From contig NZ_CP065800.1 in the NCBI RefSeq assembly GCF_023206215.1, positions 2,356,001 through 2,420,000 of the forward strand: a stretch of DNA of 64,000 nt. Reading direction: 5' to 3'. The DNA is from Butyrivibrio fibrisolvens. GTDB lineage: Bacteria > Bacillota > Clostridia > Lachnospirales > Lachnospiraceae. A program made the position numbers and the translations under genes. Under the pieces are notes generated by a model. It searched no databases. It saw nothing but the letters and a program-made list of their open reading frames with translations, and was not told the origin of the DNA. This document shows, one piece after another, positions 44,437 through 52,766 of the stretch. How positions within the stretch are numbered: position 1 is the first letter of the stretch; each line of letters opens with the position of its first letter.

Positions 44437-45591
44437 ATGTTTTCTAATCCATTTTCACCTATTTTTGGTGGCAAACCGGATGTGTTTTTTGGTCGAGACA
44501 GAATCCTTGGTCTTTTTGACCTTGCCATGGTCGATTCTGGAAGCGATGAGCGAGCGATATTTATAACTGGAACACGAGGTTGTGGTAAGACTGCTTTATT
44601 AGAGCAATTATCTATAAGAGCTAGTAAGAAAAACAGAAGAGTCATAGATCTTGGTCCGGAAAATACTATTGAGCAACTGATGCATGAATTAAGCGGGTAC
44701 GATGAGGTGACCAATACTATTAGTCCTCAGGCTAGTGTCAGCGTGCTTGGAATTGGCGGTGGAATCAGCGGAGGATCTGTCTCTAAAACTAAGCGTATTG
44801 GCAGAGAACTTCTTCAGCCTATTCTTCTGGATGCATGTGCTAAGTCCAAACAAGGTTTACTTGTTACAGTGGATGAAATTCAAAAGGTTCCAATTGAAGA
44901 TGTCTCATCTCTTTGTAATGCCTTTCAGATGGCTTCACGAAAAGGATATGATATCATGCTTGCGGTTGCAGGCCTTCCTTACGCATATGGAAATATTACG
45001 AGGCATGAAGGCTGTACGTATCTTAGACGCGCATCACATGAAGAAATCGGATTATTTACCTGGGATGAAGCTGAAGATGCTCTTAAAAAAGTGTTCTCCG
45101 GTATCAAAGGACTACAGATAGATAATACCTTTTTGAATAGAATTAACGAGAGCAGTTTTGGACACCCATATATTATGCAACTTCTTGGTTATCACCTGAT
45201 CTTGCAGGTCAATAATCATAACCCGGATAAAAAGCATACTGTAACTGAAGATGAGCTGTTGGAAGCTGAGAAGAATGCGCTATTTGCATATGAACAGAGA
45301 GCACTTGTTCCTCTTTTTGAAGAGCTTCCGGAAAATGAGAAACAATACCTGATAAAAATGTCTTTGTGCATGAGGGATGATCGTCTTAGCTCAACGTCTG
45401 AAATAGCTAAAGCTTTGGGAGTATCTCAAAGTAAACTTAGCAGAAACAGGGCGTATCTTATTGATCACGGTATTATTGCTGCTGCAGAGCGCGGTAAAGT
45501 CATGTTTTGCATTCCATACCTTTCTGACTTTGTAAAAAAAGATAGAGGCGTGACCAAAACGATAGATGTTGTTAGACAACGAAGGGTTTAA
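44437..45591 (+). CDS. AAA-family ATP-binding protein with C-terminal helix-turn-helix
   Basis: This paralogue of the ATPase at 9728 has Walker A GTRGCGKTALL (about residue 46), a glycine-rich SVSVLGIGGGISGGSV stretch, Walker B LLVTVDEIQK (about residue 141), a sensor AVAGLPYAYGN and GHPYIMQLLGYHL. Residues 325-355 (STSEIAKALGVSQSKLSRNRAYLIDHGII) are a clear winged helix-turn-helix that could bind DNA. The ribosome site GGAAAGG is good. The function of the family is unknown. The stop codon lies inside the large palindrome 45588-45656. Confidence 0.8.
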   Translation: MFSNPFSPIFGGKPDVFFGRDRILGLFDLAMVDSGSDERAIFITGTRGCGKTALLEQLSIRASKKNRRVIDLGPENTIEQLMHELSGYDEVTNTISPQASVSVLGIGGGISGGSVSKTKRIGRELLQPILLDACAKSKQGLLVTVDEIQKVPIEDVSSLCNAFQMASRKGYDIMLAVAGLPYAYGNITRHEGCTYLRRASHEEIGLFTWDEAEDALKKVFSGIKGLQIDNTFLNRINESSFGHPYIMQLLGYHLILQVNNHNPDKKHTVTEDELLEAEKNALFAYEQRALVPLFEELPENEKQYLIKMSLCMRDDRLSSTSEIAKALGVSQSKLSRNRAYLIDHGIIAAAERGKVMFCIPYLSDFVKKDRGVTKTIDVVRQRRV

Positions 45592-45656
45592 CACGCCGTG
45601 AGCAATTCATCCCCCACCTCTATAGGTGGTGGGATTTCTTGCTCACGGCGTGTTAA
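45588..45656. other. Large two-tier palindrome (possible terminator or IS200/IS605-type end)
   Basis: TTAACACGCCGTGAGCAA and its exact reverse complement (18 base pairs) enclose a second hairpin, CCCCACCTCTATAGGTGGTGGG-like (about 45611-45633). There is no T-run on the plus strand. The nested hairpin, with its CCCACC...GGTGGGATTTCTTGC look, resembles ends of IS200/IS605 elements, but no transposase is adjacent. Confidence 0.55.
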
Positions 45657-45703
45657 AAAGTCATACCATTTTTATAGAAAGATGTAAGGAGGAACTAGTT
45701 GAA

Positions 45704-46474
45704 ATGGCATCAAGTGAAAAAGAACTTGCTGCTCTCAAAGAAGGTAAAGGCTTAATAACTTGTTACGACACATCCTGGGATAATATGCCTTACTCACTTC
45801 TTGAGACTACCCTTAACACAAGAGACCTTGGCGGCTACAGGATCGATGGCACAGGCAGACTCACGAAGTATGGCCGTGTGATAAGAAGTGACGTTGCCAA
45901 TTACCCTTCGGAAAAAGATATTAAGTTCCTGAAAGACAATGGCATCACCAACATTATCGATATGAGGAACAGCGAAGAAAAGAAACTCAAACCTCACGGC
46001 CTTGCGAATCTGGAAGGCTTTGATTATCATGATATCCCAATCGAAGAAGGAAGCGGTATCCCGGAAAGCGTAGAGGTTGTGCCGGATAGCTACTACAAGA
46101 TCGCTCATTCTGAGAACCTTGCAAAGGTATTTAAGACTATTGCAAACGCCAAAACAAATGTAATGTTCAACTGCAGCGCCGGAAAAGACAGATCAGGCGT
46201 AACTTCAGCACTTTTATTATGGCTGTGCGGAGTCAGGAAAAGCGATATCGTCTACGATTATATGAGAACAAAGCTCAATAACGAAGAGCGATTCAAACAG
46301 ATTCACGAAAACTTTCCTGAAATCGACATGAACATCGTTATACCTAACGAGAACAATATGTACAGATTCTTCGAACTTATCGAAGAAAGCCATGGTACCG
46401 TTCAGGAATTATTTGAAAATATCGGGATTGATGCGGAGTTTCAGGCTAAAATAGTTACTAAGATGTGTAGATAG
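45704..46474 (+). CDS. Tyrosine/serine protein phosphatase (Y_phosphatase3 family)
   Basis: This is a cysteine-based phosphatase of about 256 residues. The family signature LNTRDLGGYRIDGTGRLTKYGRVIRSD opens the domain and the CX5R loop is NCSAGKDRSGVTSALLLWL with the nucleophile Cys (about residue 157). A D-x-R earlier (NIIDMRNSEEK) is also typical. Start at the ATG with GGAGG 10 bases upstream; the longer frame from 45626 reads out of the palindrome. Relatives remove phosphate from tyrosine or from phosphoinositides; the substrate here is unknown. Confidence 0.85.
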   Translation: MASSEKELAALKEGKGLITCYDTSWDNMPYSLLETTLNTRDLGGYRIDGTGRLTKYGRVIRSDVANYPSEKDIKFLKDNGITNIIDMRNSEEKKLKPHGLANLEGFDYHDIPIEEGSGIPESVEVVPDSYYKIAHSENLAKVFKTIANAKTNVMFNCSAGKDRSGVTSALLLWLCGVRKSDIVYDYMRTKLNNEERFKQIHENFPEIDMNIVIPNENNMYRFFELIEESHGTVQELFENIGIDAEFQAKIVTKMCR

Positions 46475-46488
46475 AAAATATTATTATA

Positions 46489-46531
46489 AACTTCCAGATT
46501 GGGTTAAAACATTCAGATCTGGAAGTTTTTT
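46489..46531 (+). terminator. Terminator after the phosphatase gene
   Basis: AACTTCCAGAT pairs with ATCTGGAAGTT and is followed by T's. Downstream, 46532-46750 holds a perfect 16-base palindrome AGATATTTAAATATCT (46573-46588) and no gene. Confidence 0.85.
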
Positions 46532-46750
46532 AGTATTCTTGTAAATTAGATGATGACTTTTTGGAGATAAACAGATATTTAAATATCTATTTAGATAAAG
46601 GTAAAAATGCCATTTTAGATACATTTAAAAACGTGTGAATGCGCTAAAACATTGAATAATGCAAAAATTAGATATGGCATTATTTGAGAAAAGCGTTATA
46701 CTTAATTTTGATTTAGATAAGGTATTTTTCTCTGAAAGGAGCATATTTAA

Positions 46751-46879
46751 ATGAGCAAAATGAAACTTAAAAAAATAACTATTCGGAATTTCAAGTCGTT
46801 ATATGACGTTCTTACCGATATAGGAAAAACGTCTCTTCTTACACCAAAGCCTCGGAAGCCTAGTAAGACAACTGCGTAA
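46751..46879 (+). pseudogene. Short ORF resembling the head of a RecF/OLD-like AAA protein
   Basis: GAAAGGAG precedes an ATG opening MSKMKLKKITIRNFKSL, which is how many RecF/SMC-like ATPases begin (KKITIRNFKSL). The Walker A region does not follow and the frame ends after 42 codons with a basic tail. I read it as a truncated gene that keeps its translation signals. It could also be a genuine short protein. Confidence 0.45.
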
Positions 46880-46899
46880 TTACTGAAAGGATATAAAGT

Positions 46900-47412
46900 G
46901 TGAAAAAAGAATACAACTGCGGATTTACTAATGACAACAAATGGTTCAGATACAGGGCAGCAGCCATAATCGTAGAGGGGGACTCTGTTCTTTTTGCAGG
47001 TAATTCAATAGACGATTATTACTACTCAATTGGCGGCGGAGTACACATGGGCGAAACTGCAGAGGATGCTGTAAAGAGAGAAGTATTTGAAGAAACAGGC
47101 GTTCATTATGAGATTGATCGCCTGGCTATTATTCATGAGAACTTCTTTGATGAAAATCAAGGCGGCCTTAAGGGTCTTGATTGTCACGAACTTGCATTAT
47201 ATTTCCTTATGAAGCCGCGTGGAACCAAAGAGCTCAACAGCCACAGCACAACTCAGGGAGTCGAAGAGAAGATGCACTGGCTGCCTATAGCTGACCTTGA
47301 CCAATATAAGTCTTTTCCCATATTCATGAAAGACTATCTTCAGTCAGAGCATCACGGTATAGAACATATCATAACCGATGAAAGGAACGACAAAGTAATA
47401 TGGGAGAAGTAA
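46900..47412 (+). CDS. NUDIX hydrolase
   Basis: The Nudix box GGGVHMGETAEDAVKREVFEETGV (about residues 44-66) is complete, with the REVxEE metal ligands. The protein is 170 residues and starts at a GTG behind GAAAGG. It hydrolyses a nucleoside diphosphate linked to another moiety; the substrate is not identifiable. The next small ORF overlaps its end by 13 bases. Confidence 0.85.
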   Translation: MKKEYNCGFTNDNKWFRYRAAAIIVEGDSVLFAGNSIDDYYYSIGGGVHMGETAEDAVKREVFEETGVHYEIDRLAIIHENFFDENQGGLKGLDCHELALYFLMKPRGTKELNSHSTTQGVEEKMHWLPIADLDQYKSFPIFMKDYLQSEHHGIEHIITDERNDKVIWEK

Positions 47413-47630
47413 TAGAAGTTAACCTCATATTCCAAAGTGAGATACATGATAGTCTGTTACAGATCCTTCTGGAGTTCATCAATCCAGAATATTATCCGGA
47501 ATCGTTCGAAGCAATGGATGACTGGACTTATAGCAATCTTGTAACCATAGATGGTATAGAAAACATTGATAAGTATATCTCGGACAAAATAGTCACAATC
47601 AAAATGCATAGAATGTTCACATGGATTTAA
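47400..47630 (+). CDS. Small hypothetical protein
   Basis: The 76-codon frame overlaps the NUDIX gene end by 13 bases. It reads MGEVIEVNLIFQSEIHDSLLQILLEFINPEYYPESFEAMDD..., acidic and probably helical. No family recognised and no strong ribosome site. The overlap suggests coupling, or the tail of a once longer gene. Confidence 0.4.
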   Translation: MGEVIEVNLIFQSEIHDSLLQILLEFINPEYYPESFEAMDDWTYSNLVTIDGIENIDKYISDKIVTIKMHRMFTWI

Positions 47631-47725
47631 TCCTAGATGTTCTCTTCACAAATCGGTTTATGTAAAATTATATACCTGTTTTCCCAAAATGATACAAAAA
47701 CAAAAGTATACGAAAATAAGATAAA

Positions 47726-47745
47726 ATATGTACATTAGTACATAT
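47726..47745. promoter_or_regulatory. Perfect palindrome in an A/T-rich spacer
   Basis: ATATGTAC and GTACATAT flank ATTA. It may be an operator for the downstream short ORF or the zinc-ribbon gene. No other feature was seen in 47631-47778. Confidence 0.35.
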
Positions 47746-47778
47746 TTATTTTTTGAAAAAATATGACAGAATAAAGAA

Positions 47779-47916
47779 GTGGCAGATCTTGATAAGAACA
47801 GAACGTTAAGACAGATATGTACATCCTGTGCAGGTGTTCTTGAAGAGCTTTTGCAAAAGGGTCAGCATCAGGATGCTATGGGTAAGGGTAGACTCATTAT
47901 CCATCTTGAAGATTGA
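47779..47916 (+). pseudogene. Short unrecognised ORF, probably a gene tail
   Basis: A GTG-led frame reads VADLDKNRTLRQICTSCAGVLEELLQKGQ..., 45 residues, ending just before the zinc-ribbon gene. It has no ribosome site. It resembles the C-terminal piece of a longer protein, but the family was not recognised. Confidence 0.3.
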
Positions 47917-47936
47917 ACAACGAAGGGAGTATGACT

Positions 47937-49229
47937 ATGGGAGATGTACTTAATTTTAAATGTCCATGTTGTGGCGCAAAGCTTACTTTTAGCGGCAAGA
48001 CTGAAGAGATGACCTGCGAATACTGCGATGCCAGTTTTTCCATAGAGCAGGCCAAGGCAGCTCAGGAAGCTGAGGAGCAGGACGCTGCATCATCAAGCAT
48101 GACCTGGACTACAACAGAAAAGCTCCTTATACAGGATGAAAATGGTAAAGTAAAAGGCTACCGCTGTCCATCATGTAGCGCCGAGATGGTGGCTGATGAT
48201 AACACAGCAGCTACAGAATGCCCATATTGCGGCAATCAGGCGATAATACCTGAGTCTTTCTCAGGACTCTATAAGCCGGATTATGTTGTGCCTTTTTCTG
48301 TTGATAAGGAAAGTGCCAAAGGAAAGCTTAAGGACTTTGTCAAAGGCAAAAAGCTACTGCCAAAATCATTTACATCAGGTAACAGGATCGAAAATATCAC
48401 AGGACTTTATGTTCCCTTCTGGCTTTACAGCTGCAAGGCAGATGGTACTGTGACTTTTGAAGGCGTGAAGAAATCAACTAGAGAAGATGCCAGATACACA
48501 TATGAGAAGAAGGATTTCTACAGAGTCAGAAGAAGCGGAGAGATGACCTTTGAGAAAATCCCGGTTGATGCTTCAAGCAAGATGGATGCCACCGTTATGG
48601 AATCTTTAGAGCCTTTTGACATGACTAAAGCTGTGAAGTATGATGCTGCCTATTTTAGCGGCTACCTTGCAGACAGATATGACATTGCCGAGAAAGATGC
48701 CAGACCAAGAGCTAATGAGCGTGTAAAAAATACCTTCAGAGATAAGATGCGCGAGCAGGTATCAGGTTATGATACAGTTGATGCCAAAGCAGAAAATATA
48801 AATCTGACTGATGCCAAAGCTGAATATGCCATGCTCCCTGTATGGATGATGACCACCAAATATGAAGGCACCTCTTACACCTTCGGAATAAACGGACAGA
48901 CAGGAGAAATGGTTGGAAGCCTTCCTGTAGATAAAGGTCTTTACTGGCTTAGATTCGTTATCGGCATGGCAGTTTCTTTTGCCATAATACTTCTTTTGAT
49001 CCTCTTATTTGGAAAAAGTGGCATAACAATAAAAGGAGCTGTTATCGATCTTGTGATATCAGCCATCATTGGATTTATTTATGTATCCATTTTAAAAGGC
49101 GGTATGAGCAATGTTCAAAAGAGCAGAGCTGCCGCAAGATACATGAATGATTCTTCTTACAAAAAAGGTAAAGCTGTTGATATCTTTATGTATAGCAAAA
49201 CGGAGAAGAAGGAAAAGCCAAAGCAGTAG
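47937..49229 (+). CDS. Zinc-ribbon membrane protein
   Basis: Two zinc ribbons open the protein: FKCPCCGAKLTFSGKTEEMTCEYCDASFS (Cys 9, 12, 27, 30) and YRCPSCSAEMVADD...ECPYCGNQ. A central domain with repeated aromatic and charged segments follows (LYVPFWLYSCKADGTVTFEGVKKS, then AEYAMLPVWMMTTKYEGTSYTFGINGQTGEMVG). Two membrane helices lie near residues 345-400 and a Lys-rich tail closes it. Such proteins are annotated as TFIIB-type zinc-ribbon proteins of unknown role in Firmicutes. I prefer the ATG at 47937, with AGGGAG 8 bases upstream, over the one at 47931. Confidence 0.75.
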   Translation: MGDVLNFKCPCCGAKLTFSGKTEEMTCEYCDASFSIEQAKAAQEAEEQDAASSSMTWTTTEKLLIQDENGKVKGYRCPSCSAEMVADDNTAATECPYCGNQAIIPESFSGLYKPDYVVPFSVDKESAKGKLKDFVKGKKLLPKSFTSGNRIENITGLYVPFWLYSCKADGTVTFEGVKKSTREDARYTYEKKDFYRVRRSGEMTFEKIPVDASSKMDATVMESLEPFDMTKAVKYDAAYFSGYLADRYDIAEKDARPRANERVKNTFRDKMREQVSGYDTVDAKAENINLTDAKAEYAMLPVWMMTTKYEGTSYTFGINGQTGEMVGSLPVDKGLYWLRFVIGMAVSFAIILLLILLFGKSGITIKGAVIDLVISAIIGFIYVSILKGGMSNVQKSRAAARYMNDSSYKKGKAVDIFMYSKTEKKEKPKQ

Positions 49230-49254
49230 TAATTTAAAAAGATTAAGAAAAGTA

Positions 49255-49295
49255 GAGGCTTTCTGAGGATTATTCTTCAGAAAGTCTCTTTTTTT
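49255..49295 (+). terminator. Terminator after the zinc-ribbon gene
   Basis: GAGGCTTTCTGA pairs with TCAGAAAGTCTC followed by seven T's. Its 3' half is contained in the 52-base direct repeat. Confidence 0.9.
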
Positions 49296-49323
49296 CAGTG
49301 TTCGGATATAGTATCATCAAAGA
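49272..49323 (+). repeat. 52-base direct repeat, left copy
   Basis: It is identical to 50260-50311. It starts ATTCTTCAGAAAGTCTC and ends GTATCATCAAAGA. The two copies bracket the nitrilase-family gene. Confidence 0.9.
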
Positions 49324-49375
49324 TATATCGATATAGTATTCCCGAATAATTTACTATGAAAGTGGGAGAAAAGCT

Positions 49376-50140
49376 ATGATGATCGCCTTGGCAGCCGTTG
49401 GTTTTAGGAACGGCGATATTACATACAACAAAGAGAAGATTAAAACTGTAATCCGCGACCACGGGTACATGCAAGCCGACCTTGTCTTATTCGGTGAGAC
49501 CTTTTTACAAGGTTTTGATTCGCTTTCATGGAACTATGATAGTGATAAGAGCATTGCTGTCAAAATGAATGATCCGATTATCGATGAGATAAGGAAAACT
49601 GCAAAAGAATACTCCGTTGCAGTGTCCTTTGGTTATATTGAGAAAACAGAGGGCAGTTTGTTCAGTAGTCAGTTGACCGTGGACAAAGACGGGGAGATCC
49701 TCGATAATTTCCGCAGGGTTTCTGTTGGATGGAAGGAACCAGTAGCCGATTTGCAATACAAAGAGGGAGATGGTTTTCACACATTCTTATTTGAGGATAA
49801 GAATTTTGCAGTAGGTTTATGCGGAGATCTCTGGGATGATGTATATGTTGAACAGATGAAGGAACTAAATGCAGATATCGTTCTCTGGCCAGTTTACACG
49901 GATTTCAATTATGAAGAATGGAATAAAACCATTAAATACGAGTACGCTGAACAGTCTGTGCACTTTGGCCATGATGTATGTCTTGTAAATTCGGTATGTC
50001 TGGACAGAGAAGGATCTGAGATAGCCAAAGGTGGGGCAGCTTATTTTCAGGACGGTAGAATTAAATGCCAAACACCTGCCGGGGAAGAAAGTATTCTTTA
50101 TGTTCCGGTTAGTTCAAATGCAAAGGGCATTGAACCATAA
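49376..50140 (+). CDS. Carbon-nitrogen hydrolase (nitrilase family)
   Basis: The protein has the nitrilase catalytic triad pattern: Glu in LVLFGETFLQGFDS (about residue 41), a basic segment at DNFRRVSVGWKEP for the Lys, and the nucleophile Cys in VGLCGDLWDD (about residue 147). The length of 254 is normal. Relatives hydrolyse amides such as omega-amidates. It is bracketed by a perfect 52-base direct repeat, suggesting it arrived or was duplicated as a unit. Confidence 0.8.
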   Translation: MMIALAAVGFRNGDITYNKEKIKTVIRDHGYMQADLVLFGETFLQGFDSLSWNYDSDKSIAVKMNDPIIDEIRKTAKEYSVAVSFGYIEKTEGSLFSSQLTVDKDGEILDNFRRVSVGWKEPVADLQYKEGDGFHTFLFEDKNFAVGLCGDLWDDVYVEQMKELNADIVLWPVYTDFNYEEWNKTIKYEYAEQSVHFGHDVCLVNSVCLDREGSEIAKGGAAYFQDGRIKCQTPAGEESILYVPVSSNAKGIEP

Positions 50141-50178
50141 TATACGAATATAACAGAGATAAGTTATTGTGCTTATAG

Positions 50179-50216
50179 CGTCCCCATAATGTATAAAAAT
50201 TTGAGTTATGGGGACG
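50179..50216. repeat. REP-like palindrome
   Basis: CGTCCCCATAA and TTATGGGGACG pair perfectly across a 16-base A/T-rich loop. The GGGGACGTTACCGTTTGATT look recalls REP-type elements in Firmicutes. No partner copies in this window. Confidence 0.4.
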
Positions 50217-50259
50217 TTACCGTTTGATTATTTCCGTTTGCCGAGATTTTCTAAGAATG

Positions 50260-50311
50260 ATTCTTCAGAAAGTCTCTTTTTTTCAGTGTTCGGATATAGT
50301 ATCATCAAAGA
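50260..50311 (+). repeat. 52-base direct repeat, right copy
   Basis: It is identical to 49272-49323, including the 3' arm and T-run of the upstream terminator, but here without the matching 5' arm. Thus it no longer forms the same hairpin. Confidence 0.9.
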
Positions 50312-50415
50312 AATAACTCATCGAAGTCTTGACCCAGCCCTAAGGGCATACCGTAACATAACAATAAACAAGAAAGCTGACTGGCAGCAGTGATAATTAT
50401 TATGGAGGTATACTA

Positions 50416-50937
50416 ATGGGAACTGTTATTAGGGAAAAAGAAAACATGCAGCAGATTTATTCTGATGAGGCTAATAGATATGACTGCATAGGATGTGCAA
50501 TAGTCAAAGGAGAGCTTACTCCACCAGGCGGAACAATCTATGAAAGCCGTAATATTGTACTTGCAGCTGATCCTGAAGTTCCGATACCGGGCTTTTTAAT
50601 AATAACAGGAAGAAGGCACGTAAACTCTTTTTCTATGTTGTATAAAGAAGAGTGGATGGAGATAGGTGAAGTTATTTCAAAAACAGAGAGAGTTATCAAG
50701 AATCTCGGACTTGCTCAGGAGATCACTCTGGTTCAGGAGGAGCGATCTAAGCATTTTCACATCTGGATATTCCCGACTAAGGATTGGATGATAGAAAAGT
50801 TTGGAAGAGGAGTCAGCTGTCTCAGAGATATTTCAAGATATGCTATGGAAAATGCGACTGGGAGCGACTGGGAAGAAGTTGAAGAGGCAGTAAGAGAAGT
50901 AAGAGCAGAATTTTATAAGGGGAATTATGAATACTAA
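50416..50937 (+). CDS. HIT-like protein with an altered histidine triad
   Basis: The N-terminal CIGCAIVKGELTPPGGTIYES and the IPGFLIITGRRHVNSFSML strand follow the HIT fold, and the active-site segment reads KHFHIWIFP. The usual pattern is H-x-H-x-H; the third position here is Trp, so hydrolysis of dinucleotides may be changed or lost. GalT also lacks the third His, having Gln instead. A GGAGG site precedes the ATG. The protein is 173 residues. Confidence 0.65.
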   Translation: MGTVIREKENMQQIYSDEANRYDCIGCAIVKGELTPPGGTIYESRNIVLAADPEVPIPGFLIITGRRHVNSFSMLYKEEWMEIGEVISKTERVIKNLGLAQEITLVQEERSKHFHIWIFPTKDWMIEKFGRGVSCLRDISRYAMENATGSDWEEVEEAVREVRAEFYKGNYEY

Positions 50938-50993
50938 AAATATTACTATTGATCATAAAGATATAGATTCATGTAACATTGATTTTAAAATGA

Positions 50994-51245
50994 GTGATAA
51001 GGCTATCAAACTTCCTGAGTTCCCAGACACCATCAAACGGAATGACCGATCAGGTGATGCACGTGTTCGGTGCTAGAGTTGAAAGTGAGGGCACTATCAA
51101 GGACGTTGATGAAGTTGCAGATAAAGTTGCAGATAAAGTATGGATGCCTGTTAGTGAAGTTAAAGAACTTCTTAAAAATAACGAGACCAAAGATGGCATC
51201 GCTATACTTGCTATACTATTTGCATTGGAATTCTACGAAAGATAA
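50994..51245 (+). pseudogene. NUDIX ADP-ribose pyrophosphatase-like tail
   Basis: TPSNGMTDQVMHVFGARVESEG and DKVWMPVSEVKELLKNNETKDGIAILAILFALEFYE match the C-terminal third of ADP-ribose pyrophosphatase-type NUDIX proteins, but no Nudix box precedes it. An in-frame repeat gives VADKVADKV. A short frame starting at 50927 behind AAGGGG runs into this region in another register (stop at 51076), so the segment is a relic with a shifted head. Confidence 0.5.
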
Positions 51246-51335
51246 TAGACATATTCTTATGATTATGATCAGCAGGTAAATAGTCTGATCAAAAGTCATA
51301 AAAAAGATATTAGTATTTTTTTAGGAGAGAAAGAT

Positions 51336-51881
51336 TTGTTAGAAGTAAAAGAAAAGAATTTAGACAGAAGAGAGTGGTATAACGACACACAACGCGACTT
51401 TAAATACATGTACCAAAAGGATGAATATTTCGAAGGTGGAGTAGGACTTATTACATTTACTGGATTAACTGAGCCTGAGATGGTGGATAGTCCCAAAGGA
51501 GAGCTTTGTATAGCAGATAATGGGTATCAGTGGCTTGAACTTGCACCTAAAGGCGGTAACTATGTGATCACCTCAATGTTCCGCGAAGGTGAGATTTTCC
51601 AGCACTACATTGATATTACTCTTAGAAATGATATAGCTGAAAATGGCGATGCAAAATTCTACGACTTATTCCTTGACGTAGTTGTATCTGAAGATGGCAG
51701 GCCCCAGACTATAGACCAAAACGAACTTGAAGAAGCTTATAATGATGGCGTCATCAATAAGGAAGAACTCGAACTTGCAAGAAAGGTAGCAGGCGACGTA
51801 CTGGAACTTTTGGACAAGAATAAAGAGATGCTCGAGCAGAAAATCATAGAATATCGCAGGATATTAAGTGAGAGTCTTTGA
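51336..51881 (+). CDS. DUF402 family protein
   Basis: The sequence follows DUF402 (YgaC-like) proteins, a small beta-barrel fold thought to act on RNA or nucleotides: YFEGGVGLITFTGLTEPEMVDSPKGELCIADNGYQWLELAPKGG and YIDITLRNDIAENGDAKFYDLFLDVVV. The last 60 residues are a charged helix. The start is a TTG with AGGAGAG 7 bases upstream. Function unknown in this family outside a nucleoside-diphosphatase case. Confidence 0.7.
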   Translation: MLEVKEKNLDRREWYNDTQRDFKYMYQKDEYFEGGVGLITFTGLTEPEMVDSPKGELCIADNGYQWLELAPKGGNYVITSMFREGEIFQHYIDITLRNDIAENGDAKFYDLFLDVVVSEDGRPQTIDQNELEEAYNDGVINKEELELARKVAGDVLELLDKNKEMLEQKIIEYRRILSESL

Positions 51882-51929
51882 TATTTTTCAAGTTGTGAAT
51901 GGGAGGTTCTAACTAATCATGAAACCATT

Positions 51930-52094
51930 TCTAACTATTCATCATCTAATACAGGAATATATTCACTTCTTTCTACAATCTTCGAGGGATTTGGAAAGAC
52001 TACGTTAGTTGGAACATTAAGTGCTGTATGGGCGATATCAATGGTTCTAACGGCTTTAATAATATTCATAAAATGTATATTAGAAAATCGATGA
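51930..52094 (+). pseudogene. Fragment of a small membrane protein tail
   Basis: An open frame without start reads LLSTIFEGFGKTTLVGTLSAV and then a hydrophobic helix WAISMVLTALIIFIKCI to a stop at 52094. No family recognised. Confidence 0.3.
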
Positions 52095-52126
52095 TGTATA
52101 TATGTTTTTGATGACGGAGGTGCATA

Positions 52127-52681
52127 ATGATTCTACTTATTAACGCTTGCGTAAAAGAAAACTCAAGAACTAAAAGAATTGCAGATAAACTTCTTGAAAA
52201 GCTGGATGGCGAAGTTTTAGAAGTAAAACTTGAAGACATCTCTTTCCCTAAGACAGATGAAAAATTCCTTGCTTATAGAGATGATTGCATTGCAAGATGC
52301 GACTTCACAGACGAGTATTTCGACCTTGCCAAGAACTTCGCAAAGGCGGAAAAGATCGTAATCGCCGCACCATATTATGACTTATCATTCCCAGCATCAC
52401 TTAAACAGTACATCGAGCATATCAACGTACTTGGTATAACCTTCGAATACACAGACGAAGGCTACCCCAAGCCTCTTTGCAAAGCTGATAAGCTCTACTA
52501 TGTCACAACAGCAGGCGGAGCTTACGTTCCGGAAGAATTTGGATATGGCTATATAAAAGCTCTCGCCCAGAATTTTTATGGAATAAAAGATTGCGAGAAG
52601 ATTCAGGCTGTTGGACTCGATGTAGTAGGCGCGGATGTTGAGGCGATAGTTAGCGAGTGTATAGATAAAATTAATATTTGA
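52127..52681 (+). CDS. NAD(P)H-dependent FMN oxidoreductase (flavodoxin-like)
   Basis: This is a flavodoxin-fold quinone or azo reductase of the AcpD/NQO1 group: ILLINACVKENSRTKRIADKLLEKL (phosphate loop), AEKIVIAAPYYDLSFPASLKQYIEHI and KLYYVTTAGGAYVPEEFGYGYIKALAQNFYG. The length of 184 is typical. It starts at an ATG behind GACGGAGG. It may reduce quinones or protect from electrophiles. Confidence 0.8.
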   Translation: MILLINACVKENSRTKRIADKLLEKLDGEVLEVKLEDISFPKTDEKFLAYRDDCIARCDFTDEYFDLAKNFAKAEKIVIAAPYYDLSFPASLKQYIEHINVLGITFEYTDEGYPKPLCKADKLYYVTTAGGAYVPEEFGYGYIKALAQNFYGIKDCEKIQAVGLDVVGADVEAIVSECIDKINI

Positions 52682-52766
52682 CTTTGCCCTTGGGGCATAC
52701 ATTAGACTTATGATTGTCATCTGAGTGACATGAGCGATAATGAATAGACATAAGGAGATTATTTGT

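Noticed and set aside
50208..50393. Open frame MGTLPFDYFRLPRF...
   Set aside because: It begins inside the REP-like palindrome and runs through the 52-base repeat; no ribosome site or family.
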